NCBI GenBank assembly: GCA_019912505.1
Contig: JAIOIM010000170.1
Span: 1-6,438, forward strand
Length of the DNA stretch: 6,438 nucleotides
Direction of reading: 5' to 3'
Source: Ignavibacteriaceae bacterium
Lineage (GTDB): Bacteria; Bacteroidota; Ignavibacteria; Ignavibacteriales; Ignavibacteriaceae
The first letter of the stretch is position 1; each line of letters starts with the position of its first letter. The translations under genes were made by a program, and so were the position numbers. Under the pieces are notes generated by a model. It made no database searches, was not told the DNA's origin, and was given only the letters and a program-made list of their open reading frames with translations. Below are positions 1 through 5,585 of the stretch, one piece after another.

Positions 1-63
1 CCCTCACGTTTGTTCGGGAAAAAACTCGATGACCTTGCATCTCATTTAAATATAGGTGACTGA
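1..63 (+). CDS. Probable C-terminal end of an unidentified plus-strand gene (partial)
   Basis: Frame 1 is open from the window edge and ends in TGA at 61-63. It encodes 20 residues, PSRLFGKKLDDLASHLNIGD, with the composition of an ordinary soluble, charged protein tail. The other two plus frames stop earlier (TAA at 50-52 and TGA at 36-38). A 9-bp inverted repeat begins 4 nt after the stop, which fits the end of a gene, and the next gene converges from the other strand. Twenty residues are too few to recognise a family, so chance openness cannot be excluded. Confidence 0.35.
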   Translation, partial: PSRLFGKKLDDLASHLNIGD

Positions 64-66
64 GTG

Positions 67-113
67 TTCCGGCTGCCGCAATACCAAATAAACACAGTCA
101 TACACAGCCGGAA
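67..113. repeat. Inverted repeat, 9-bp perfect arms
   Basis: TTCCGGCTG (67-75) is the exact reverse complement of CAGCCGGAA (105-113), with 29 nt between them. It lies just after the TGA at 61-63 and could act as a 3'-end hairpin for that transcript. No T-run follows on either strand, so it is not a canonical intrinsic terminator. It could instead be part of a dispersed intergenic repeat. Confidence 0.6.
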
Positions 114-160
114 TGTATCGAAGCCACCGGACACGTTCAACGTCCAAACAACCAAAACTT

Positions 161-186
161 ATCCGTGCGAATTCGTGGAATCCGTG
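161..186. repeat. Three tandem ATCCGTG-like units in an intergenic region
   Basis: ATCCGTG (161-167), ATTCGTG (171-177) and ATCCGTG (180-186) follow one another at 10- and 9-nt spacing. I see no coding role. Overlapping frames on both strands (46-276 minus, 113-304 plus) look like shadows with no recognisable protein. The pattern resembles short dispersed intergenic repeats, but dispersal cannot be tested inside one window. Confidence 0.4.
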
Positions 187-261
187 TCTGCTCGACTCCG
201 GCGCGGTTGTCTGTGTGCTATTATGGCGAGGTGTTAACGGCACACAGATTTTTACAGAAAT

Positions 262-287
262 AAAAAACCCCGACATAAATGCCGGGG
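262..287 (-). terminator. Rho-independent terminator of the T9SS-exported protein gene
   Basis: Read on the minus strand, CCCCGGC, loop ATTTAT and GTCGGGG form a 7-bp GC-rich stem with one G-T wobble. Six T residues follow directly (plus-strand A run 262-267). It starts 29 nt past the stop codon of the gene that ends at 317. Stem, loop and T-tract fit an intrinsic terminator on the minus strand only, because no T-run follows on the plus strand. Confidence 0.88.
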
Positions 288-316
288 CAATTGAAAAGAA
301 GTGAATGAAACTTTTG

Positions 317-2092
317 CTATTTAATAATCGTCATTTTTTTTGTGGCAATAAAGCCGTTGTTCGTTTGAATTCTGTAGAAGTAAATTCCGCTATTAAGGGA
401 TTCGCCGCTGAACGGAATTTTGTAATTACCTGCAGCTTTCATTCCGTTTACTAAAACCGCAACTTCGTTACCAAGCACATCATACACCTTTAACGTAACA
501 TTGCTTACTGCCGGAAGCTGAAAACTTATAACAGTAGCGGGGTTAAACGGATTAGGATAATTCTGTTCAAGGGCAAATTCTGCCGGAGCGGTATAATTAA
601 CCTCAACTGTGCCGGAGTATTTGAAAGTTCCGTCAAAATCAATTTGCTTTAACCGGTAAGTGTATTTTGCGGGAGTAATATTATCATCCGTAAGAGAATA
701 TTTATTTACCTCAGCGGACGTTCCGTTACCCTTAACAAATCCCAAAATTAGCCATTCGCCATTCTCTGCAGATGATTGACGTTCCACCTGAAAACCTTTG
801 TTGTTTGTTTCGCTCGCGGTCGTCCAGTTCAACATTACTTTTCCGTTCTGCACATCGGCATCAAATGATGTTAACTCAACAGGAATAAATATCGATCTAT
901 CATAAGGTGCTAACCACTGCCCGCTTACACCGGGAATGATTGTTCTAATCACTGCGCCTGTTGCAGGGTCAAGTTCGTGCAATCCCGCGGCGTTGGAAGT
1001 TAAAATATGTCCGTTGCCAAGCAGCCAAACACCTCTGTTTGCCGTTACTACATTCAGCAAACTAAGCAAGCTGCCGGTTGACGAATAAATTCTAACACCG
1101 CCGCCGACACCAAAATCGGCAACGTAAATATCACCGTTCGGCTGTTCCACCATTTGCTGCGGAAATGGAACGCCGGTTGCAAAATCATCTAAATAAGTAC
1201 CTGTGTGGTCGTACCGGTGCATGGCATGACTGCTTGACCCGCCGACAATTACATCATTGGCTCTCCATAAAATATCGTAGGGAGAATTTATACTTCCCGC
1301 GCCGGCAGCAATAAAGTTACCGAGATAATTACCGGCATTATCAAACTCGGCAACTGTGTTCATATTGGTGCCGCTTCCGTTTGAAACTAATAAATTTCCG
1401 TTGGGTATGTAAATGTGCCCGCGGCAGTTATCTAGTATTGCATTATTCACGCCGCCCACCGGGGCAAAATACCCCATAGCAACACCGGTTGTGTCGTATT
1501 CCGTTACACCATCGGAAAGCTGATCGGAAATAGTAATTGTAGCACGTGGTGTTAGCCGTGCTATCTTAGGCGTGCCAAGTAAAACTGCATCTTCCAAAAC
1601 AATCGGAATTACAACATCACCGGTAATGGGGTCTAAGCCAACTACGCGTTTGCCGGTTGACTGCATAAACATAATAAAACTTGCCGTACCGTCTGTATGT
1701 TTGGTAACCGCAGGTTCGCCTATATGGGGATTTAAAATATTTTCTTTACTATAAATAACTCGTGCTTTTGATAAATTATACCGGCTGTTAATTTCTTCAA
1801 AAAAGGCTGTGTACCCGCCATTGTAGGGATTTATAAGATTTGTAATTACAGCGTAAACCGGTTTCTGGTTTTCAACTGCAAGGGCTTCAATAAAAACGCC
1901 ATCTGCGGTGTAAATGCTCCACGGCTGGTTTAATTCTAATGCGGTTAAGCATGCCGCGTACTTGTTTACCGGGTTTGTTTCCGATGTTTCGAGTAAACTC
2001 ACAAAATTTATTTGTGGTTTTAACTGTGCAAAAAGTGGAGCAGAAAGTAGAATAAAAAATGAAAAGGTTTTAAAAAGTAATTTGTGCTTCAT
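317..2092 (-). CDS. Secreted beta-propeller-like protein with type IX secretion C-terminal sorting domain
   Basis: This 591-residue protein is predicted to be exported and released or anchored at the cell surface by the type IX secretion system. Residues 1-23 form a Sec signal peptide: basic MKHK, a hydrophobic core, then APLFAQ. Residues about 24-180 are an N-terminal region I do not recognise. Residues about 195-390 contain repeated short strands of the type hIYxPNGNLLVSN, DIYVADF and HILTSN with intervening D-x-(T/A)-G turns, which suggests an NHL/PQQ-like beta-propeller. Residues about 403-500 (PVELTSF, then LNWTTASETNNKGFQVER) are the fibronectin-III-like module that often precedes the sorting domain. 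Residues about 506-591 (FALEQNYPNPFNPATVISF to the terminal KKMTIIK) are the T9SS type A sorting domain. A GGAGA ribosome-binding site (2097-2101) lies 4 nt before ATG. The gene appears monocistronic, with its own terminator at 262-287, and is divergent from pepT. The ligand or substrate cannot be deduced; no catalytic motif is evident. Confidence 0.92.
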   Translation of the reverse strand: MKHKLLFKTFSFFILLSAPLFAQLKPQINFVSLLETSETNPVNKYAACLTALELNQPWSIYTADGVFIEALAVENQKPVYAVITNLINPYNGGYTAFFEEINSRYNLSKARVIYSKENILNPHIGEPAVTKHTDGTASFIMFMQSTGKRVVGLDPITGDVVIPIVLEDAVLLGTPKIARLTPRATITISDQLSDGVTEYDTTGVAMGYFAPVGGVNNAILDNCRGHIYIPNGNLLVSNGSGTNMNTVAEFDNAGNYLGNFIAAGAGSINSPYDILWRANDVIVGGSSSHAMHRYDHTGTYLDDFATGVPFPQQMVEQPNGDIYVADFGVGGGVRIYSSTGSLLSLLNVVTANRGVWLLGNGHILTSNAAGLHELDPATGAVIRTIIPGVSGQWLAPYDRSIFIPVELTSFDADVQNGKVMLNWTTASETNNKGFQVERQSSAENGEWLILGFVKGNGTSAEVNKYSLTDDNITPAKYTYRLKQIDFDGTFKYSGTVEVNYTAPAEFALEQNYPNPFNPATVISFQLPAVSNVTLKVYDVLGNEVAVLVNGMKAAGNYKIPFSGESLNSGIYFYRIQTNNGFIATKKMTIIK

Positions 2093-2117
2093 TATGTCTC
2101 CGGTTTTTTATTTGATT

Positions 2118-2191
2118 TATTTCAGTTTCTATTAAATTTATGACTGAAATATTTTGGAATATATTCCGCAAGTCCAAGATAAGAAACTTGC
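2118..2191. promoter_or_regulatory. Cluster of three dyads in the divergent intergenic region
   Basis: Three dyad symmetries occur in order. TATTTCAGT (2118-2126) pairs with ACTGAAATA (2143-2151). GGAATATATTCC (2156-2167) is a perfect 12-bp palindrome. GCAAGT (2168-2173) pairs with ACTTGC (2186-2191). They lie between two divergent start codons, where operators are expected, and the last arm overlaps the candidate -33 element of pepT. No regulator can be named. The region is AT-rich, so some symmetry is expected by chance. Confidence 0.4.
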
Positions 2192-2218
2192 TACTAAATT
2201 TCATTTTCTATAGGTTTT
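2188..2218 (+). promoter_or_regulatory. Candidate pepT promoter, Bacteroidota-type
   Basis: TTG at 2188-2190 and TAGGTTTT at 2211-2218 are separated by 20 nt. This resembles the Bacteroidota consensus of TTTG near -33 and TAnnTTTG near -7, with the final G missing. It would place the transcription start near 2222 and give a leader of about 28 nt before the ATG at 2251. Whether this organism uses the Bacteroides-type consensus is an assumption. Confidence 0.3.
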
Positions 2219-2240
2219 AAAATCAATTTTATAAAAAAGT

Positions 2241-2244
2241 GAGG
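2241..2244 (+). promoter_or_regulatory. Ribosome-binding site that decides the pepT start
   Basis: GAGG lies 6 nt before the ATG at 2251. A longer reading from GTG at 2239 would place this Shine-Dalgarno sequence inside the coding region and leave only an A-rich stretch upstream. ATG 2251 is therefore preferred. Confidence 0.65.
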
Positions 2245-2250
2245 ATTAAA

Positions 2251-3501
2251 ATGTTTGACCCAAACTATAAATACACATGCGTTGAGAGATTTTTAAAATA
2301 TGTTAAATACGATACTCAATCTGACGAAGATTCTCAGAGCTTTCCAAGTTCGGATAAACAGAAAATTTTGTCGAAAGATCTTGCAAACGAATTAAAAGAA
2401 TTGGGGCTCGCAGATGCCCATATGGATGAGTACGGTTATGTAATGGCTACATTGCCTTCAAACAGCAGCAAGGATGTGCCCACTATAGGTTTTATAGCGC
2501 ATGTCGATACTTCGCCCGCTGTTTCAGGCGCTAATGTTAACCCTGTTATTCATCGTAATTATCAGGGGGGAGATATTGTACTTCCAAAAGACAAAACGCA
2601 AATAATAAAACTGAGCGAAAACCCTGATTTGAAAAGCATGACCGGTTTCGATATCATTACTACAGATGGAACCACACTGCTCGGCGCCGACAACAAATGC
2701 GGCGTTGCCGAAATTATGGACGCAGTAAATTATCTGTTACAACACCCGGAAGTAAAACATGGAACTATTAAAATATGCTTTACGCCGGATGAGGAAGTCG
2801 GGCGCGGCACCGAAAAATTTGATGTAAAAAAATTCGGCGCAAAGTTTGCCTACACGGTTGACGGGCAAACGCGCGGCGAAGTTGAAATAGAAACCTTCAG
2901 CGCGGATGCGGTTGTTTTAACATTTCACGGAAAAAATATTCATCCCGGTTACGCAAAAGATATTATGATAAACTCCGTAAAAGTTGCTGCCTCGTTTATC
3001 GAAAGCCTGCCGAAAGATAAACTTTCCCCCGAAACAACCGATAAACGTGAGGGGTATGTTCATTGTGTTTCGATAAGCGGAAATGAAGAACAGACGGTTC
3101 TTAAATTTATTATAAGAGATTTTGTTACGTTAAAACTAAAAGAGTATGAAGATATATTAAAAGATTTGGCTGAAAAAGTTGTTGCAAAGTATCCGGGCTC
3201 TAAATACAATTTTGAGGTAATTGAGCAATACCGGAATATGAAAGAAATTCTCGATCAGCATCCGGAAGTTGAAGCCAACGCAGTTGAAGCAATGGAACGG
3301 CTTGGCGTCGTACCCATCAAACAGGCTATACGCGGCGGAACCGACGGCGCACGTTTATCATTTATGGGTTTGCCTACGCCTAATATTTTTGCGGGTGAAC
3401 ATAGCTTCCACTCTAAACTTGAGTGGGTGGCAATACAGGATATGGAATTGGCTGTAAAATGTATTGTTGAAATTGCAAAAGTATGGGAAGAGAAGGCGTG
3501 A
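2251..3501 (+). CDS. pepT: Peptidase T (tripeptide aminopeptidase, M20B family)
   Basis: Cytoplasmic zinc aminopeptidase that removes the N-terminal residue from tripeptides late in protein turnover and peptide utilisation. The 416 residues from ATG 2251 match the family length of about 410. All expected dinuclear-zinc and catalytic positions are visible. They are H84 and D86 (in GFIAHVDTSP), D147 (LLGADNKCG), the E181-E182 pair (FTPDEEVGRG), D204 (YTVDG) and H387 (HSFHSKLEW, aligning with the last metal His of Escherichia coli PepT). The substrate-binding RGGTDGARLS stretch is at about 361-370. The dimerisation (lid) domain occupies roughly residues 210-325 between the two halves of the catalytic domain. 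The gene is intact. It is divergent from the T9SS protein gene, and a four-helix-bundle cassette starts just after its TGA, so no operon partner is clear. A GTG start at 2239 would add four residues but is less likely. Confidence 0.96.
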   Translation: MFDPNYKYTCVERFLKYVKYDTQSDEDSQSFPSSDKQKILSKDLANELKELGLADAHMDEYGYVMATLPSNSSKDVPTIGFIAHVDTSPAVSGANVNPVIHRNYQGGDIVLPKDKTQIIKLSENPDLKSMTGFDIITTDGTTLLGADNKCGVAEIMDAVNYLLQHPEVKHGTIKICFTPDEEVGRGTEKFDVKKFGAKFAYTVDGQTRGEVEIETFSADAVVLTFHGKNIHPGYAKDIMINSVKVAASFIESLPKDKLSPETTDKREGYVHCVSISGNEEQTVLKFIIRDFVTLKLKEYEDILKDLAEKVVAKYPGSKYNFEVIEQYRNMKEILDQHPEVEANAVEAMERLGVVPIKQAIRGGTDGARLSFMGLPTPNIFAGEHSFHSKLEWVAIQDMELAVKCIVEIAKVWEEKA

Positions 3502-3521
3502 AAATTGGTAGTCGGAAGTAG

Positions 3522-3537
3522 GGGGTTGGAGGTTGGA
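3522..3537 (+). repeat. Left G-rich flank of the four-helix cassette (GGTTGGA units)
   Basis: Two tandem GGTTGGA units (3524-3530, 3531-3537) follow a G-run, preceded by GGTAGTCGGAAGTA (3508-3521). The units are near reverse complements of the CCAACCA units at 3929-3956, so the two arrays bracket the pseudogene in inverted orientation. GGTTGGAGGTTGG has four closely spaced GG pairs, a two-tetrad G-quadruplex pattern. Confidence 0.7.
3528..3532 (+). promoter_or_regulatory. GGAGG ribosome-binding site inside the left repeat
   Basis: GGAGG lies 7 nt upstream of the TTG at 3540. It is formed by the junction of two GGTTGGA units. Its ideal spacing supports TTG as the start of the four-helix-bundle reading frame. 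Confidence 0.55.
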
Positions 3538-3539
3538 TT

Positions 3540-3900
3540 TTGAGCAAAACTCGATTTGAAAATCTCGAAGTTTACTTATTGGCTGAAGAGCTGTCTCAAA
3601 TTGTTTGGAATTTAGTAATCAAGTGGGACAGCTTTTCAAAAAATACAATCGGAAATCAACTTGTACGATCTTGTGATAGTGTTGGTGCTAATATTGCGGA
3701 GGGATCCGGTGCTGGAACATCCGCTGAATTTAGCAGATATCTTAAAATTGCAAGAGCCTCCTTGTTTGAAACGAAACCTTGCTTATAAAAGAAATCTGAT
3801 TGCTGAGAATGATGTAAATGAAATTAAAAACATTTTAGAAAAATTGCTTCCGAAGTTAGGCGCTTATATTAAGTATATTGTATCGGACAAATTAATATGA
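3540..3900 (+). pseudogene. Four-helix-bundle protein (S23/IVP type), disrupted by a frameshift
   Basis: This is the small family (about 115-125 residues) first known as the protein encoded in 23S rRNA intervening sequences, related to the Avd accessory protein of diversity-generating retroelements. Its cellular role is unsettled. The first frame, from TTG 3540, gives 82 residues with typical motifs: RFENLEVY near the start, TIGNQLVRSCDSVGANIAEGSG, then EFSRYLKIARASLFETK. It then ends at TAA 3786-3788. The C-terminal half continues in the +1 frame from about 3778 (LAYKRNLI, then EIKNILEKLLPKLGAYIKYI) to TGA 3898-3900. The break is at 3776-3778. Family members usually have about four more residues between ET(K/E) and the LA pair, so a deletion of about 11 nt fits better than a single inserted base. 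A sequencing error or programmed shift is possible but less likely. The final TGA overlaps the ATG of the U32 gene (ATGA). Inverted 7-nt repeat arrays flank the gene. Confidence 0.85.
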
Positions 3901-5165
3901 ATGATAAAAAAATAATACTAACAAAAAACCAACCACCAACCACCAACCGCCAACCACCCGAACTTATGGCTCCGGCAGGCGATTGGACAATGCTCATTGC
4001 GGCGGTTAATGCCGGTGCAAACGCGATTTATTTCGGCGTGGAAAAATTAAATATGCGCGCCAAAGCCGCCAACTTTACACTCAACGAACTTGATAAAATT
4101 GTTGAGTACTGCAAAGCTAAAAATGTAAAAACTTACCTTACCTTAAACACAATTGTTTTTGAAGAAGAACTCTCGGATGTTGATGGGATAATAACCGAAG
4201 CAAAAAAACATGGTGTAGATGCCGTAATCTGCTGGGATCTTGCGGTAATCCAAAAGTGCCGCGAACATAATATGCCGTTTTGTGTTTCAACACAGGGCTC
4301 TGTTTCAAATTCTGCAAGCGTAAGTTTTTATAAATCAATCGGCGCAAAGCGTGTTGTGCTTGCGCGTGAGTGTTCCCTTGAAGAAATAAAAAAAATACGC
4401 GCCAACTCCGACCTTGAAATTGAAGCGTTTGTACACGGCGCAATGTGCATTGCTGTTAGCGGGCGTTGTTTTATGAGCCATCATTTATTCGGTATAAGCG
4501 CAAACCGGGGTGAGTGCATACAGCCCTGCCGCCGCGAGTTTGAAGTGAACGATCCCTCGGTAAACAAATCAATGATTTTGGGAGAAGATTATGTAATGTC
4601 CCCAAAAGATTTATGCACAATTGAATATATTGATTTATTGATTGAAGCCGGAATTGACAGTTTCAAAATTGAGGGGCGAAAAAGAAGTCCCGAATATGTA
4701 GCCCAAAGCGTAAAAGCATACCGCACCGCAATCGACTTATATTTTGAAAACAAACTTACCCCTGAACTAAAAAAGAATTTGTTGAATGACCTCGGTGAAG
4801 TATACAACCGAGGCTTCTCGGCAGGTTTTTACTTCGAGAAACCAAGCGCCGCAGAGTATGCCGGTGTTCACGGCAGCAAAGCCACAACAAAAAAAGAATA
4901 TGCGGGGCGCGTATTAAATTATTTCAAAAAAGCTCAGGCTGTTCATATGCTTATAGAATCAGGTGAGTTGAATGAGGGAGATAAAATTTATCTCATCGGT
5001 ACAACCACCGGTGTTGTTGAAGTGGAGCTAAAAGATTTTTTAAAAGATGACAAGCCCGCTTCATCTGCAAAAAAAGGGGATGAAATAACATTTATATGCA
5101 GCAGCGAAATAAAACCAAGGGATAGTGTTTATTTGAAGAAAACAATTTCAGGAGGGAGAACCTAA
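3897..5165 (+). CDS. U32-family protein (annotated as peptidase/collagenase-like; TrhP/YrrO-like)
   Basis: A 422-residue U32 protein. The family was first named as collagenase-like peptidases, but characterised members are Fe-S proteins used in hydroxylation: TrhP (YegQ, YrrO) for 5-hydroxyuridine in tRNA, RlhA for 23S rRNA, and UbiU/UbiV for ubiquinone. Length and architecture best fit the TrhP/YrrO group. The catalytic domain starts at PELMAPAGDW (residues 21-30). The U32 signature spans about 176-195 (EAFVHGAMCIAVSGRCFMSH), followed by NRGECIQPCRREF. Candidate cluster ligands are C184, C191, C207 and C240 (in MSPKDLC), with C211 nearby. A C-terminal beta-rich domain runs from about 334 to 418. 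Residues 11-21 (NQPPTTNRQPP) are encoded by a CCAACCA tandem repeat and look foreign. The start at ATG 3897 has no visible Shine-Dalgarno sequence. ATG 3966 would cut into the conserved PEL. No active-site protease motif is recognised. The function as a tRNA hydroxylation enzyme is inference. Confidence 0.9.
   Translation: MNDKKIILTKNQPPTTNRQPPELMAPAGDWTMLIAAVNAGANAIYFGVEKLNMRAKAANFTLNELDKIVEYCKAKNVKTYLTLNTIVFEEELSDVDGIITEAKKHGVDAVICWDLAVIQKCREHNMPFCVSTQGSVSNSASVSFYKSIGAKRVVLARECSLEEIKKIRANSDLEIEAFVHGAMCIAVSGRCFMSHHLFGISANRGECIQPCRREFEVNDPSVNKSMILGEDYVMSPKDLCTIEYIDLLIEAGIDSFKIEGRKRSPEYVAQSVKAYRTAIDLYFENKLTPELKKNLLNDLGEVYNRGFSAGFYFEKPSAAEYAGVHGSKATTKKEYAGRVLNYFKKAQAVHMLIESGELNEGDKIYLIGTTTGVVEVELKDFLKDDKPASSAKKGDEITFICSSEIKPRDSVYLKKTISGGRT
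3929..3956 (+). repeat. Four tandem CCAACCR 7-nt units inside the 5' end of the U32 gene
   Basis: CCAACCA, CCAACCA, CCAACCG and CCAACCA are contiguous, followed by CCC. Read on the minus strand the units are TGGTTGG/CGGTTGG, matching the GGTTGGA units at 3524-3537 in inverted orientation. The array is translated as part of the low-complexity NQPPTTNRQPP. A 7-nt unit is not a multiple of three, so gain or loss of one unit would shift the frame between ATG 3897 and the conserved domain. Confidence 0.8.
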
Positions 5166-5259
5166 AGAAAAACCACGTCTCAAGTTTGGCGGCAAAATCT
5201 CTGTGAATGAAGTTTTAAAAGCTTATGTATTGCCAATTGAACAGCAAAAAATTCTAAAT

Positions 5260-5275
5260 TGCTTCGGTTGAAGCA
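5260..5275 (-). terminator. Weak hairpin, possible minus-strand terminator
   Basis: TGCTTC-GGTT-GAAGCA is a perfect 6-bp stem with a 4-nt loop. On the minus strand a T-rich stretch follows only after about 8 nt (six Ts), which is further than normal. It might end transcripts from the antitoxin side, but the stem is short and the evidence weak. Confidence 0.25.
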
Positions 5276-5493
5276 GTATGCGTAGAAAGCACCTGCAAAA
5301 TTTTCCCTCGCATATTGAAAGGCAGCCTTTTGATTTGCAAGGTATGGTACGATGTTGTTTGTTTCAATATTTTCAAACTTTACTATTTGTAATACTACCA
5401 AATAAAACTTTTTGCGTTGCGACAAAACTAATCAACCTATAAATTCATTTTCTTCAAAAGTAAAAGCCGAGCCGCACTTGGTTTTGTAAATAC

Positions 5494-5541
5494 TGCGAAT
5501 CGAATCGCAAAATTTGATATAATATTGCGAAAATTATCGCA
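5494..5541. promoter_or_regulatory. Tandem pair of TGCGA-N6-TCGCA dyads (operator-like)
   Basis: TGCGA-atcgaa-TCGCA (5494-5509) and TGCGA-aaatta-TCGCA (5526-5541) have identical 5-bp half-sites and identical 6-nt spacers. Their centres are 32 bp apart, about three helical turns, so they face the same side of the DNA. A TATAAT sequence (5518-5523) lies between them. This is the expected layout of a dimeric helix-turn-helix repressor site at a promoter. No HTH gene remains beside it in the window. The regulator and target are unknown. Confidence 0.55.
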
Positions 5542-5546
5542 AAACA

Positions 5547-5585
5547 TTAAATTTCTTCTGCTTCACGGTGAAATGAGATGCGCAA
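5547..5585 (-). pseudogene. N-terminal stump of a RelE/ParE-type toxin
   Basis: The TAA stop of the antitoxin is directly followed by TTG CGC ATC TCA and so on, reading (M)RISFHREAEEI before TAA. Toxins of the RelE/ParE superfamily that pair with this antitoxin family commonly begin like RhxFHPEAExE(F/L), so this is very probably the toxin start. Only 12 codons survive of about 95-100. Skipping one A restores only two matching residues (FN) before the frame stops again, so the body of the gene is gone. The break abuts the TGCGA dyad region. The position immediately after the antitoxin is the expected operon order. Confidence 0.65.

Larger units (their letters stand above)
5166..5546. other. 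Gene-poor stretch with decayed frames
   Basis: No intact gene is supported here. AGGAGG at 5150-5155, in the last codons of the U32 gene, looks like a strong ribosome-binding site but has no start codon at usable distance. A frame open from 5137 to 5270 reads KPRLKFGGKISVNEVLKAYVLP around its middle without a start codon and may be a gene remnant; I do not recognise it. A minus frame at 5180-5425 (81 codons) shows no family signature. A 13-bp near-palindrome, AAAGGC-A-GCCTTT, is at 5318-5330. The paired TGCGA dyads (5494-5541) are listed separately. The area reads as a graveyard of small accessory genes. Confidence 0.5.

Noticed and set aside
213..224. 12-mer GTGTGCTATTAT, repeated at 5965-5976
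   Set aside because: One or more shared 12-mers are expected by chance in a window of this size, and the flanks do not match.
46..304. Overlapping short frames on both strands near the left edge
   Set aside because: They overlap the repeats and the terminator, have low-complexity composition, and match no protein family I know.
2239..2250. GTG at 2239 as the pepT start
   Set aside because: It would overlap the GAGG ribosome-binding site that serves ATG 2251, and the four added residues are not typical of the family.
3661..3900. Independent 79-codon gene in the second half of the four-helix region
   Set aside because: Only its C-terminal part resembles the family; the upstream part overlaps the conserved first frame. 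It is the displaced half of one disrupted gene.
4138..4807. Minus-strand frames inside the U32 gene
   Set aside because: They are shadows of a strongly conserved coding sequence on the plus strand.
5340..5405. AT-rich stretch resembling a Bacteroidota CRISPR repeat (TTTCAATATTTTCAAAC...)
   Set aside because: It occurs once, with no second copy, no regular spacing and no cas gene in the window.
5180..5425. Minus-strand 81-codon frame as a possible gene or the missing toxin
   Set aside because: No toxin motifs, no family resemblance, no clear ribosome-binding site. It lies in AT-rich DNA where such frames arise by chance.
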